From Cristatella mucedo (taxonomy: Eukaryota > Bryozoa > Phylactolaemata > Cristatellidae): 62,000 bases of DNA. A model generated the notes under the pieces. The model searched no databases and was not told the origin of the DNA. It saw only the letters and a program-made list of their open reading frames with translations. The position numbers and the translations under genes were made by a program. Positions within the stretch are counted from its first letter, which is position 1. The number at the start of each line of letters is the position of its first letter. The stretch is from the NCBI GenBank assembly GCA_009760855.2, contig WPIO01000048.1, positions 205,001 to 267,000 of the forward strand. The letters are read 5' to 3'. This document shows, in pieces, positions 21,026-31,972 of this stretch.

Positions 21026-22548
21026 GGTTAGAGCACGTGAGCAGTATGGTCACGACATGCTCCACGAGTGGTGCTCTCTAAACCAGCAATCTCAAACTTT
21101 GATTCGGGTTGAATATATGTTTCGGTCAGCAGCTATCGTTAGCAATAAACCACTAAAACTGTTTGGTCGAGGACCCCTTTGATGACGGATCCAAAAGGTC
21201 ATAGCAGGATTCCGATGCGGTTTAATCAGTCGTACACAGAGGGTACCACATTAACAATGACCTACTTCTAGGTGTAGGGCACTTTCCTAACGCACAGGCA
21301 TTCTCTAAGAACCCGAGATTCTCACTGAGCTCGAGGAACCCCTTGGGTTAAGTACAAACGGCACGATCAATCGCAAGGGAGGCAGTTGCAGCAGCAAAGC
21401 AACGCAGCATCCAGTGTCAAGACAATTTGGATCGCTGGATGCGACAGCTAAGAAAACTGGACGAGGCAGCAGTAGGCCGAAGGAGATGAATCTGCTGACA
21501 ATCAGCCAGCGAGCTACGGGCACCTTGAGTCGCTGTGACTAAATTCTATGCCAAACTGGTGGCTCGAACTACCGAAGCTTCTGCGGCCGCTCTTCGAAGG
21601 TCAGGAAAACCTGACAGCCTATCGACGACTCGGCCGTCCGGCGGCATGCAGCAGGCCAGCGTTAGCCAGCCACGCCCGACCGGCGCAGTCGAAGCTCGGA
21701 GCGCAGCCGATGCGAAAATCGAAGCTAGGACTCGTAACGTGCGCAGCTGCGGCGACGCATTCGAAGCTCGAGACGAGGACGACTCCCGTGCATCGCCAGC
21801 GGTGCGGGCAGCTCGTCGGAGCGCGCCATTTTCAAGTCAAAGAAGCAGAGGCCACATCGTGCGGCCGATACGTACCTACGATTTTTGCTGACGTCCGGCA
21901 GTTGCCGCGGGCGGGACAGAAAGATATCCGTCCGATGGCCCGCGACCGGCTGAAGCCTCGTTTTTGGTTTGACCTCCGGAGTCAAGGCAGCACTAGGCGG
22001 GTGACCGGAAGAGCTAGCGAGAGATCGTAACGCACAGCTTTGCGACGTAACGCAACCTCCCCCCTCCCCCGGTGTAAGGCAAGGGCTGGATGGTTGTTAT
22101 TCAAGAGAGCCCGTGGATGCTAGTGCACTCAGCCATAGCAACTTCAAGTGCGGCGCCATATCAAAAGCCAAGGATGCATTTTCATCGAAATTGAGCATCG
22201 TTGAGAAGCGCACGCACACGATGCACTAGCCAAGCTCACTTAGACGACATGCAAAACCAAGAAGCAGCGATAAGCAGAAAGAAAGGGCTGACGATATTGG
22301 CTGCCTGTGGCGAACGGAGCCTCGTCGCTCAAGAATAAAAGGAATGAGTGTCACGCGCTTGGACCTCGCAGAGCAAACTCATCATGCACCAAACACATTT
22401 AAGGGACGGAAAGTGACCGCTTACCTGATATTATCCAGAGAAAACCAGGAGAAGAGAACAGGCTGATTATTCTCTGTCAATTAGCTATCTGTGAAGGAGC
22501 TGCACTGTGGCCTGAACGGATATTTGACTCGATCGACCTGGAGCCTTG

Positions 22549-23380
22549 ACTTATTATTGAATCAGCTTCATAGCATTGCAAAAATTCAGGCTTGTTTAGA
22601 TAAGGATACCACATCCAAGTTGGTCCATACATTCAGGACATCCCGTCTCGACTTTTGCAACTCACTGCTTACTGGCACACCAGCAAGTGCAATCAGGCGA
22701 TTGTAGCCGTGCAAAATTCCGCAGTTACGCTTGTCTGTCGTGAGCGTTGCAGTTGCCACATTACACCACTTCTCGCCGACCTGCACTAGCTACCAGTCGG
22801 GCAACGGATTGACTTCAAGGTTTTGTCGCTCACTTTTAGGTCCCTTCATTCTATGGCTCCAGCCTATCTCTCAGATATACTCCACCATCAGGCCAAGCAT
22901 CGTACCACCCACTTTTCGGAATCCAGCAGTCTACAAATACCTCGTACAAACCTCAAATCCCTTGGAGATCGTGCATTTAGTTCGTATGCTCCCAAAGCCT
23001 GGAACTCCCTCCCGACCTGCGTCAGAACATCCCCTGACCTGACCACATTTATAGAGAACTTAAAAACACACCTATTTAGGACAGCATTTAATGTGTCCCT
23101 GTGATTCGTCCTTCATGTGCTTATGCGTGCTGACACTGTGCATGCTGCCACTAACCACATTTGCATGCTGACCCTGTGCATGTCACCCCTAACCATATTA
23201 TTCATTTTGTTTGTTTTTCAAGCATGATTTTACTTACCATTCAATTGCATTTCCCTTTGCAGCAAATGTAATGCGCCTAGAAAGAGATTGAGTTCTCTGA
23301 GGGTGCTTTATCAAGTGCATGATTATTATTATTATTATTCTTGATTGAACTAATAGTGTATTTTAAATATTAAGCTTGAT
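22549..23380 (+). mobile_element. LINE-alpha insertion in copy A (3' portion)
   Basis: Encodes the C-terminal part of the LINE protein in broken frames: a GTPASAIRRL region, then PAYLSDILHHQAKH and KAWNSLPTCVRTSPDLTTF at 22823-23104. This is followed by the 3' untranslated region and (ATT)n tail at about 23320-23340. Copy C has an uninterrupted site at about 53895-53910 (cacttgaattattaaactgta), so the insertion postdates the A/C split. Confidence 0.85.
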
Positions 23381-24124
23381 TTATTAAAATGAATTATTTG
23401 AATTTGTTAAACTGTATAGTGTCAATCTGAGGCAAAAAATCCCTGATTCAAGCACCGTGCGTCGGCCAAATCTAGGACTAAATGAGAAAAGCCTAAAGTG
23501 TGCCCGAGTAAGAGCTGGATGGAACGAACTTATCGAGCATCGAAGGGGTAGCAAAAAGCTCTTTATGGAATGTCTTAGCCTTGGCACCGTGGCACCAAAG
23601 ATTCACGTCTACAAGGACGCTGCTTTGGCTCTGCCCAGAACCCTCGCATCGTGCAAGTAAAAGTCATAAAAATGATAATAATAAATCATGTTGGGCATAT
23701 CACCCTAAAAGCAGAGCCAAAGCTCTATATCCAAGCGCTTTGAAGTCACACCGAAAGAATCCAGAACCAGACAGAGGGGTTAATGGCATGCAACAAACCA
23801 ATCTAAAACGAGCGTGCACAAGTCAACAAGACGAACAAAATCAAAAGCAACCGAGTAGTGTGCCTCCCGGATAGCAGCATGCAGCTGCATCATTATCGAG
23901 TAAGCATTATAAGTAAAACCGTACCCATACAAAAATAGCGCGTTCACTAGTATGCAGGGTACGGCGAGTGAGCGAAGCTGATGCATCATTACACAAATGG
24001 ATGAAACGGAAGTGTTGAGGCTCCGGGAGCGACAGTTCTTGAGTTTCGGTGCGCTGCAACTAAAGGACTAACAGTCGAAGTATTTCAACTTCGTGCGACT
24101 CATGACTGGACGATTGAAGGTCGT

Positions 24125-24622
24125 GGCGGAGAGCGATAGAAGAGCAAGCGAAGGGGGGCAGATAGCGAGCAATGGATGAGCAAGCGAGGGGGAGGCAGAT
24201 AGCGAGCGATGGAGGAGCAAGTGAGGGGGAGACAAATAGAGAGCGATGGAAGAGCAAGCACGGGTGGGGGAGGCACATAGAGAGCGGTGGAGGAGCAAGT
24301 AATGGGGGAAGCAGATTGAGAGCGATGGAGGAGAAAGCACGGGTGGGGTAGGCACATAGAGAGCGATGGAGGAGCAAGCAATGGGGGCGGCAGATAGAGA
24401 GCAATGGATGAGCAAGCAAGGGGGAGGCAGATAGCGAGCGATGTAGGAGCAAGCAATGGGGGAGGCACATATAGAGCGATGGAGGAGCAAGCACGGGTAG
24501 GGGAGGCACATAGAGAGCGGTGGAGAAGCAAGCACGGGTGGGGAAGGCACATAGAGAGCGATGGAGGAGCAAGCAATGGGGGAGGCAGATAAGGAGCAAT
24601 GGAGGAGGAAGCGAGGGGGCGG
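24125..24622. repeat. Minisatellite, about 13 units of 36-37 bp
   Basis: Tandem units of the form gagcgatggaggagcaag(c/t)(a/g)nggggnaggcanata. Most units are multiples of three, so all three minus-strand frames stay open for over 200 codons; these are not genes. The matching place in copy C (about 55530-55640) has only two to three units. Confidence 0.92.
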
Positions 24623-24944
24623 GAGAGGGCGGGGTTGGATGGGTGGGCTGATGCGAGCGAACGAAGCGAACCGGAGGGAGGCACGCAAAGACCAGTCGAG
24701 AAACCGGCAAAGCTCGAAAGCTGAAGTGGTGCCGATTGGCTGCTACTCATTGAAGACGACAGACCGGACGAGCTGCTGAGGTTCGAACTAGTTGCAATCG
24801 ATCAAAGTGGCATCATTTCAGGAGTCCTGAATGGTTGAACGGCAGTAGCGTCGAAGCGAAGTAACGTCACCAACGCGAGAAGCAGCTTGGCTGCCGAATC
24901 CTTGCCCCCTGAGGTCCTCGCAATGGTAATGCTCCTCAGCTGGA

Positions 24945-25680
24945 TGTAGGCTTAACTGTGCCAAGATAACCCATGGAGTAATGTGCTCGCGCTTCACGGC
25001 CGAGGTCGTGGGTTAGAATCCTGCAGTAGGTGATTCAATATTTTGAACTGCAAGCAGTGGTGATACTCGTTTAGGCTGGTCTTCAAGTCCCAGCGGTTTG
25101 AGCACGTGTCACCTTTGCTGGAAGAGCTAGGATGGTTGCCGGTTGAGCAAAGGATACAGAGCAAAGTTCTTACGCTGACCCACAAGGCCCGCCACGGCTT
25201 GGCTCCTTCACACCTAGCTGAACTGCTGCATCAGTTTCAGCCTGTTCGCGCCCTCAGGTCCTGTGTGGACAATAAATTAGCTGTCCCATTCCTCCGCTTA
25301 AAGACAGTTGACGACAGAAGCTTTAGCTCTGCAGGTCCTAGACTGTGGAACTCGCTTCCACAATTCTTACGCAACGACATCTACTCTCCAACTGCCGACT
25401 ATGGCACATCTTTTCCAGCGGTCCTGAACTGCTACTTCTATGCTATTCACTACCTCAACTGCTCTCCTAACTCTGCTATGCTTCCCACTTTCTCTTTGTT
25501 GCGTGAGACGAAGTCTGTTGGCTGCTGAATGCGTACCGAAAGCCGCTTAGGCTGTGAGTGCGCTATACAAAACTCTCCTGTGTAACGCCCACATGGTCTT
25601 TTTGACTTTGTGGAGTTACTGACGGAGATACATTACATTACATTACATTATACAAGTGAGGCTGTTATATCAACTAGCTT
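24945..25680 (+). repeat. SINE type 2 split by a LINE-beta insertion
   Basis: The 5' part (24945-25078, B box ggtcgtgggttagaatcc) ends at actcgtttaggctg. The 3' part resumes at about 25653 with tacaagtgaggctgttatatcaac. The uninterrupted arrangement is visible at 33540-33600. LINE-beta fills the gap. Confidence 0.75.
25079..25652 (+). mobile_element. LINE-beta 3' portion nested in a SINE
   Basis: A 140-codon open frame (25106-25528) encodes the LINE-beta C-terminus (PRLWNSLPQFLRNDIYSPTA), then the 3' untranslated region and a clean (TACAT)n tail at 25628-25650. It is 5'-truncated. Its frame is uninterrupted, suggesting a young insertion. Confidence 0.85.
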
Positions 25681-25689
25681 ATTTTTTAG

Positions 25690-25806
25690 GCTGACTTGAC
25701 ATTGGATGAGGCACCGTGTTCATCCGAGGACATGCTGTTTCAGAAAAGTACTTCCCGATCGCAGGCAAGCATCGCTGGTGTGTCGCTAAACGAATCAATC
25801 TTAAAG
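25690..25806 (+). CDS. Putative exon of unknown gene (D1 exon 1)
   Basis: A 39-codon open frame bounded by acceptor TTTTTTAG and donor AAG|GTGAGA. It encodes DEAPCSSEDMLFQKSTSRSQ and ends NESILK. A second copy at 33614-33726 keeps both splice sites but has a 4-base net loss and a stop. No domain recognised. Confidence 0.4.
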
Positions 25807-26135
25807 GTGAGATCTTCCCAATTGAGCGTCACGCCAGGCTTGTGCATAACACTTGACTCGGTTTTATCGTCTTAAGCTTTAGCAATTTAAGTACAAATGT
25901 CGGTGATGTATTATGCAGGGAAATTCAAAGATTGTCCTTCACGTGCTTATGCATTCAGACAACGTACATATTATAACTAACTATATTGATATGCCTCGTT
26001 TACAGAATCGTTAAAGTACTACGAAGAGATTAATTTCTCCGAGGGCGCTATACAAATATGCTATTACTATTCTTAGAGTGCAGGGGAAAGCTTAGTTAGG
26101 TTAAAGGAGACGGAGCAGAGTGTAATTGGCAATGA

Positions 26136-26600
26136 AATGAAGTCAAGATTGTATTTGATGCACAAATCGGCCAGAGGCAGATCGTGGATTGTGTAAAAGA
26201 GGTGATCAAACCCGGAAGGGCTCTCCGGAAGGGCAACGGACAGATGCATCCCACAGGTCTCAGTGATGCAGGACCAGTTCAGTGCAGCACTGCGTCTGTT
26301 ATGCTTGACGTCGTACCGGGCGACTCTCTGCAAGGATCGGTTGGTCAGTTTACTCAACCACTGCTGCTGCGAGATCTAGAGCTGCCAGAGAGGTCCTACC
26401 ACGATCAGGATTGTTCAGACGGTCATTGCAGAGTATTTTCGGTGCGATGGCCAGCTCTAAATACGGATTCGAACTTGCTAGCAGGAAGTGCATGCACTTT
26501 TGAAGCACATCTTACTTTTTTGAAGATAAAAAACCACAGTACCGAGACGGTTGCCAGACGAATGTTAGCCGTACGATCCTCAAAACCGATAGAGACCTAG
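26136..26600 (+). CDS. Putative exon of unknown gene (D1 exon 2)
   Basis: A 154-codon open frame. Its central part (DCVKEVIKPG, GLSDAGPVQCST, GQFTQPLLLRDLELP) recurs in D2 (about 33815-34185), where a frameshift splits it. Protein-level agreement across the frameshift suggests former coding function. The last 30 or so codons probably run into LINE-alpha remnant. Function unknown. Confidence 0.4.
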   Translation, partial: NEVKIVFDAQIGQRQIVDCVKEVIKPGRALRKGNGQMHPTGLSDAGPVQCSTASVMLDVVPGDSLQGSVGQFTQPLLLRDLELPERSYHDQDCSDGHCRVFSVRWPALNTDSNLLAGSACTFEAHLTFLKIKNHSTETVARRMLAVRSSKPIET

Positions 26601-26965
26601 TCTATAGTTCCTATGCTTCTAACCCTGGAACTCACTACCGACGCACATCACAACGTCTCCTGACTTGACGACGACGACGTTTAAAACGAAGCTTGAAACG
26701 CACCTGTCTATTACAAAATGTAGAGGGTCATTGCGATTCGATCGTACTTCTTTTGCATCAAATCAGAATGGCCTAGAAAGACGTTGAGTTCTCTTAGTGC
26801 CCTATAAAAGTGTGTGATTCGTCCTGCGTATGCATGTACTTTCTTACACTATGCCTGCTGCTTGTGGATGCTGCAACCAATCGTTTGGTAATTGTTTCTA
26901 TACAGCACATGTAAAGTTCCTAGAAAGAGAGTCAGCTCTCTTAGTGCTCTACACGAACGTATCAT
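26550..26965 (+). mobile_element. Decayed LINE-alpha 3' fragments
   Basis: Matches the C-terminus (tcctatgcttctaaccctggaactcactaccg... acgtctcctgacttg) and 3' untranslated region (cctagaaagacgttgagttctctta). Two partly overlapping tails are visible. Confidence 0.6.
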
Positions 26966-27420
26966 TATGATAAGTGATGAACCGACGTCACTGGACGCGA
27001 GCCGCCTCGCCAAGAGTGCTCCAGCCGCTGCGCCACTTTTGAGGAGCTCACTCTTGAGGGGCTCTCATCTCCCTAAACCAGCCCAAGGCATGCAGCTACC
27101 TCTCCTAAGCACGCCTTACATGCCGTACGTAGCTGCGGCAGGCCGGTTCCAGACACTTGAAAGCAGCCTCGGAGCCTCGCACTGAAAGAAGCGTCTCGCT
27201 CAACGCTGGAGCTGAGGCACCGACCGATCGATGCGGAGCAGCAGGGGGAAGGAGGGGGCACCGCTGGCCACGGCCGGCCGCTTGAATAGTCGCCGACCGC
27301 AGGCGTCCAGCAGACGCTAGGCTCCTCCGTGTCGAGGACGCGTCCGCCAGAATCGGAATCCGCCACTTGTGGCGACTTCGCGCTAGCTGCTGCCTAAAGC
27401 AAGGCGCCTCACTCTGCTGC
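26966..27420. other. Unassigned GC-rich sequence
   Basis: Short frames on both strands with no recognisable domain. Leads into the CpG-rich region. Confidence 0.4.
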
Positions 27421-28070
27421 CAGCTACCGCACGCTCCGACGAGCAGATTAGAGGTTTCTAGATGTTCTTGGCTTCACTTCGATAGCTCACCCGAGCGCTT
27501 CGCTGCTTCTCCGTTTCGCTGCTTCCTTCTTCCTTCCTTCCTTCCTTCTTCTTCTTCTTCTTCTTCTGCTTCTCAATCCTGCTGCGTTCGCTCGCTGTGC
27601 CCCCGCACTGCTGCTTGCAGTCGGTCGGTCGGTCGGTCGGTCGGTCGCTGCGCACGCTCGATCGCCACGGACGCTCGCCCCGGAAGACGAGAGGCCACCG
27701 ATCGGCGCTAGAAGCTCGCGCTGCCGACTGTCGGTCGCGTCGGTCGGCCGCCCGCCCGCCCGCCCGCCCGCCCGCAGCGAGCGATCCGAAGTCTCTCCGG
27801 CCGCCCGCTGATGACGTCATCGTAGCTCGGCTGGTCCGTCTCTGGATGTTGGTGGCCGAGTTACCGGAGACGGGGGGAGGAAGGGAACCGGTCGAGCGAC
27901 TTGCGATAACTCCCAAACGCCGGTTGAGGGCTCGCTACTCCGCGCGCCCTCGAGGCCGTGCACACGACGAACCTCGCAGTGTGCTCAATACGTCTCCTTT
28001 ACAAATCGGCGAGCTCCCAATAAGTCTACAAAGCCGCTGAAGCTGACGGATGGAAAATTTGGTGACATCC
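27420..28070. promoter_or_regulatory. CpG-rich candidate promoter region with a CRE palindrome
   Basis: Contains (tcgg)n at about 27620-27645, (cccg)n at about 27750-27775 and a perfect TGACGTCA cyclic-AMP response element at 27812-27819, within the longer palindrome gatgacgtcatc. The composition resembles a CpG island promoter. The overlapping frames (for example 27597-28040) are repeat-driven, and I cannot assign a transcript. Confidence 0.4.
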
Positions 28071-28486
28071 ACCACCTTGAGTTGGTCAGGAGGCACGACA
28101 CTTCGGTGACCTGTATCATTACGATGCAAACGGATGTTGAGCCTTTCACGTACACACAGAGCGAGGCCGAAAACACTGAGCTCGTAGCGGTGACTCATAG
28201 CATAGCACTTATATATGAGCATATATATACTCTCATATACGTTTATATATACTCTCACATAGCTCGTGCCAGTCGCAGGCGACAAGTGACAAATGCCGGC
28301 GAAACTTGCAGCCCTGACAGCTCGAGGCGAGCGATTAGGTAGCAGGCACGCAGTATGCCGACAGCAGCAGAACGCTACGGTGACGAAGTGCACCTCTCGT
28401 ACATGCACCTTAAGTAAAATGCCCCCCTCCACAGAGTAGAGAAGTCAATTACACAACAGCAGCAGAGTTCAACGACGGCCATGACT

Positions 28487-28635
28487 AGTTTGGCCCAGTG
28501 GTTAAAAAGTGCTCGCCCCGACCGAGATCTGGCCGAGGTCGTGTGCTCGAGCCTCTGGGCACATGCGAAGCGCCTAAATGGAGATGCAGTTCTCTTAAGA
28601 CGCTATACAAATGAACTATATTATATAATTACTGC
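28487..28635 (+). repeat. tRNA-derived SINE type 1
   Basis: A-box-like ttggcccagtggttaaaa and B-box-like ggtcgtgtgctcgagcc, followed by gcagttctcttaagacgctatacaaatgaa. Same family as 17404-17550. Confidence 0.75.
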
Positions 28636-29086
28636 GACACACCCCAACGGCTCCGTAGCCTAGAGCTATAATCATCTTTAAAAATGCCTAGGCCAACTGA
28701 GAAAGTGCAGCTGAGAACCTATTACATGGCTTCCGCTGTTACCCGGCCTTGGCCATAGATTGTCGGATAATCGGTACCCAGCTGTATAACATTCAGGAAC
28801 CGTGAATGATGAATGTCAGTCACAATCCTTCAGTCGCGCCGCCTAGCCGTCGCCGAGCGAGCTTGGGCCTCCCTCGGCCGGCTGTTGCCTCTGGGACTGC
28901 CACCGGATCGCTACGACCGAACCACGGGTAGAGGAGGGTGCCGGCGACTGCGACTGCTTCGCTGCGACGGCTCTGAGCTGTGCTGTACGACAGTGACTCC
29001 GGCGGCGGCTGTTTTAGTGGGAGTCTCGAGGAGACACGTGGGCGGTAAATGAGACTCTCCTTTATTGCTCGTAACGGGTACATATA

Positions 29087-29094
29087 GGGTAGCC
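29087..29094. repeat. hAT target-site duplication, left (gggtagcc)
   Basis: Eight bases identical to 31810-31817 and directly abutting the element end. Confidence 0.95.
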
Positions 29095-31809
29095 CAGGGG
29101 TGTCCAACCTTTTTGCGTTGGGGGGCCGGCCACATTAAAAAAATTTAAAAGGTCCGGGGGCCACATGTAAATTGGCGTAGTTGACCGCATCAGAAAATAA
29201 GATCGTAATTTAGTGTGACTATTGCTATTATACTTAATAAATAAACCGCAATACAATAGTATTGTTTAGCATAATTATAATTACAAATAATAAATAATAA
29301 CAATTTAATCATGTGTTCTAGAAAATAATTCGATAGATATTATGGCCAATCTTTTACTCTTGTATTTTTATTTTAATAACATGAAGACAAAAACTTATGA
29401 AACTTACAAAATTACATGACAAGGACTCACATAATATTAATTTCTTCAGATTAATTAAATGCCACAGGTATTCAATGTCTTCTACACTGCAGGCATCAAT
29501 GAGATATTTGGCATTGCTTCTGTTTGCATAAAAAGTCAACATCTGCTGCAACAGTGGATGTGGCTACTCTGAGGATTCCTGATAAATGTTCATCTGTGAG
29601 AACGGATCGAGTCTTTGTTTTCACATTTTTCAGTCTGGAAAAAAGCTGTTCATAGCAATATGTGCTGCCAAAAAGTGCAATATACCTGCGAGCATGTTTG
29701 GCTTGGTTAGGAAAAGACTCTGATGAAATATACTGCTTGTAAAAGGTAACAAGGTCATGCTGATCATAAGCAGTTTTTGAATTGCTGTCATTATGAATGT
29801 CAATTAGTTCGAGTTGAAATTCATCAGGTGCATCAGAGGGATTGATATTAAATGGATTACTAATCATGTTCATGTCATCCGCATGTTGTTGGAAATCCTG
29901 AAACCTCTCTTCGAATTCATCAACAAATTTGCTAACAAGAGTGGAGTACTGCATATGAGCCAGCGTTTCAGGCGATCTTGTTGTTAGTGTTGTGAAATGT
30001 AACAGTTTCTTCTGATCTAAGTTTTTCAGGAAAAGTTTCAGCTTTTGCACAAATGCGACAACACACTCATACATTTTATGGACCAGTTGATCCTTACCTT
30101 GGAGTTTGACATTAAGATCTGCAAGATGTTTGGTCATGTCCACCAAAAAAGCCAAGTCATTCAACCACTGCTGGTCATCGAGGAAGCCAACATCTTTTCT
30201 CTTTTCTGTCATAAATGTTTTTATTTCGTCCCGAAGTAACCAAAACCTGGCTAAAGTGTTTGCCCTACTTAGCCAACGGACTTGGCAGAAATAAATAACA
30301 TCGCAATGATCTGACCCTAACTCTTCAAGGAAAGCCTGAAATTGTCTGTGGTTTAGCGCACGAGACCTTATCACATTGACTGTTGAAACTACATTGTCCA
30401 TTACATGTTGCATGCTCAAGACCTTTGCACATAGCTGTTCTTGATGGATGGTGCAGTGATGACTGACAATTTTGTGAGGTACCAGTTTTACCATTAAAGA
30501 TACAAATCTATTGTGTCTACCTGTCATTGAAGGGGCTCCGTCTGTGGTTAAACCAATCAATTTAGTTTCAGGAAGATTAAATTTTGTGAGGACCTTCTTG
30601 ACCTGATCCAAAATATCCCTCCCCGTTGTAGTGCCTTACATTGAACATACATCCAACAGTTCTTCAATAATGACAAACTTTCCTGCTACTCCGCGTACAA
30701 ACACCGACAGTTGAGCCGTATCGCTATTGTCCGTGCTTTCGTCAAGCGCAAGAGAATAAAATTCGCATTCAGCAAGTCTTTTAGTGAGACTTTCTTCTAT
30801 GTTGGATGCGAGCTCGTCAACTCTTCTCGCAACCGTTTGATGAGAAAGACTGACTTTCTCTACTTCTGACTTCTTTTCTGGACAGACCACACCAGTAAAC
30901 AGCCTGAGGCATTCCTTGGCCAATTCACCATCGGAAAATGATTTCCCCCGCTTAGCTGTAGTTTCAGCTGTTAAAAAACTTACTTTGGTTGAAGCCTCAG
31001 ACTTGTTGCTGACTGCTGTAAACAATGACTGCTGTCCGATGACGCTCCGTTTCAACGAGTTCACGCGATCAATTCGAAGTTGACCAGTCAGGCTGTTGTA
31101 CCTGCCGCCATGCTTTGTTGAAAAATTTCGCTTAACATTGTACTCCTTTGCAACGGCAACTGTTTCTTGGCATATTAGGCAGATTATCCTACCGAAGCGT
31201 CCCATTACAAAATATTCTACCGTCCAAGATGCTTTGAAAAGTCTTCCTTCTGCGTCAATTTTTCTTTTTTTTGCTAGTATTCACATTCACCGCCATTTTT
31301 CTCTGTGAAATGAAAAAAAACAGATCCATTGCGAATTGATTAATTTATATTTTATCACAGCAATATCTTAGTATTATTAAGTAAGTTGAGCAATACGCGT
31401 TTTTTGAAAAACCTACCAGACTGATTCCAGCTCGTGCAGCAGCAGCTGAGAAACGGCTCTTTTTCTATCCACATTGTGAAATAGTTAATTCCTCTTTCGG
31501 AAGCGTTATAAATGTGATCGTAATGGCGCCGCTGTAGCACAAATATATTACCCCTTCACGCCAAAATGTTCACATGAAGGCTAGCAAAATAAATCGATTT
31601 TTTACCTTCACGCGAAAATAGCCATTCGGACACCTTCACACTTCACGCGCGCCTGAAGTACATCACAGCGCCTTATATCGCCGTTTGTAATGATTAAAAA
31701 TTAACGAACAACATGGAGTGACAAATATTTTTGGGATAACGTTGCGGGCCCCATAGAAAACCTCGGCGGGCCGTGTCGTGGCCCGTGGGCCACGCGTTGG
31801 ACACCCCTG
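29095..31809 (-). mobile_element. hAT DNA transposon, complete (2715 bp)
   Basis: Starts caggggtgtccaacc and ends in its inverted complement (gttggacacccctg), giving terminal inverted repeats of about 14-15 bases. The flanks are a perfect 8-base duplication, the hAT signature. Subterminal GGGGGCC/GGCC motifs occur at both ends. The minus strand carries a nearly complete transposase frame. The termini resemble those of Charlie-type hAT elements known from many animals. Confidence 0.95.
29496..31296 (-). pseudogene. hAT transposase (GTF2IRD2/ZBED-like type), two lesions
   Basis: About 600 codons. A BED-type zinc finger region (C-X2-C in IICLICQETVAV, then H in STKHGGRY) is followed by the catalytic region (FYSLALDESTDNSDTAQLSV contains the DDE-type first Asp region). 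The C-terminal hATC dimerisation domain contains CYEQLFSRLKNVKTKTRS. There are two lesions. An in-frame TAA at 30636-30638 splits residues around LLDVCSM and GTTTGRDIL. The likely start ATG at 31296 is one base out of frame with the rest, at a run of eight T (31265-31272). The enzyme would excise and insert the element. Single lesions imply recent activity. Confidence 0.88.
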
Positions 31810-31817
31810 GGGTAGCC
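31810..31817. repeat. hAT target-site duplication, right (gggtagcc)
   Basis: Identical to 29087-29094. Confidence 0.95.
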
Positions 31818-31972
31818 CAATCAATCGCAGCAGACGGCACGAAATATAATCTGCATTAGTGGCCTGACCCTGCGCTGCTTCAACGGCTGAGCTATTGGCC
31901 ACAGGTGAGACGTATACATTAGTGTGGGACGCTTGGCTAATTGCAACAGCAGAAGCCGCGGCGCACACAACA

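Larger units (their letters stand above)
3942..24872. repeat. Segmental duplication, copy A
   Basis: This is the longest of three direct, same-orientation copies. The part at 3942-9480 aligns with 37545-41480 (copy B). The part at about 6100-11009 aligns with about 46905-50131 (copy C). The parts at 17572-18530 and 21020-24872 align with 51440-52397 and 52422-55876, and 17572-18373 also aligns with 45555-46848. Copy A is lengthened by a gypsy-like element (11010-15560), a LINE (about 22549-23380) and about 2.5 kb at 18530-21025 that copy C lacks. Boundaries were read by eye from where similarity stops. Confidence 0.85.
28815..31972 (-). repeat. Probable LTR of a retroelement, split by a hAT insertion
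   Basis: Read on the minus strand, a purine tract (GGAGGAAGGGA, complement of 31973-31983) is followed by TGTTGTGTGCGCC, as in a polypurine tract next to an LTR start. Within it lie a TATA-like CCTATATG and AATAAA (complement of 29061-29066). Removing the hAT at 29095-31809 and one duplicated 8-mer leaves about 435 bases if the end is at 28815, but that end is a guess (28979 also possible). I see no second LTR in the window. Confidence 0.4.

Noticed and set aside
24125-24622. CRISPR-like regular repeats
   Set aside because: Units are contiguous without unique spacers; eukaryotic minisatellite.
24060-24750. Three overlapping minus-strand frames of over 200 codons, Leu/Ser/Pro/Cys-rich
   Set aside because: They exist because the 36-base minisatellite unit keeps all three frames open; no family or splice support.
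27597-28040. 147-codon plus-strand protein in the GC-rich region
   Set aside because: Driven by tcgg and cccg repeats; the opposite strand is equally open and neither has a domain.
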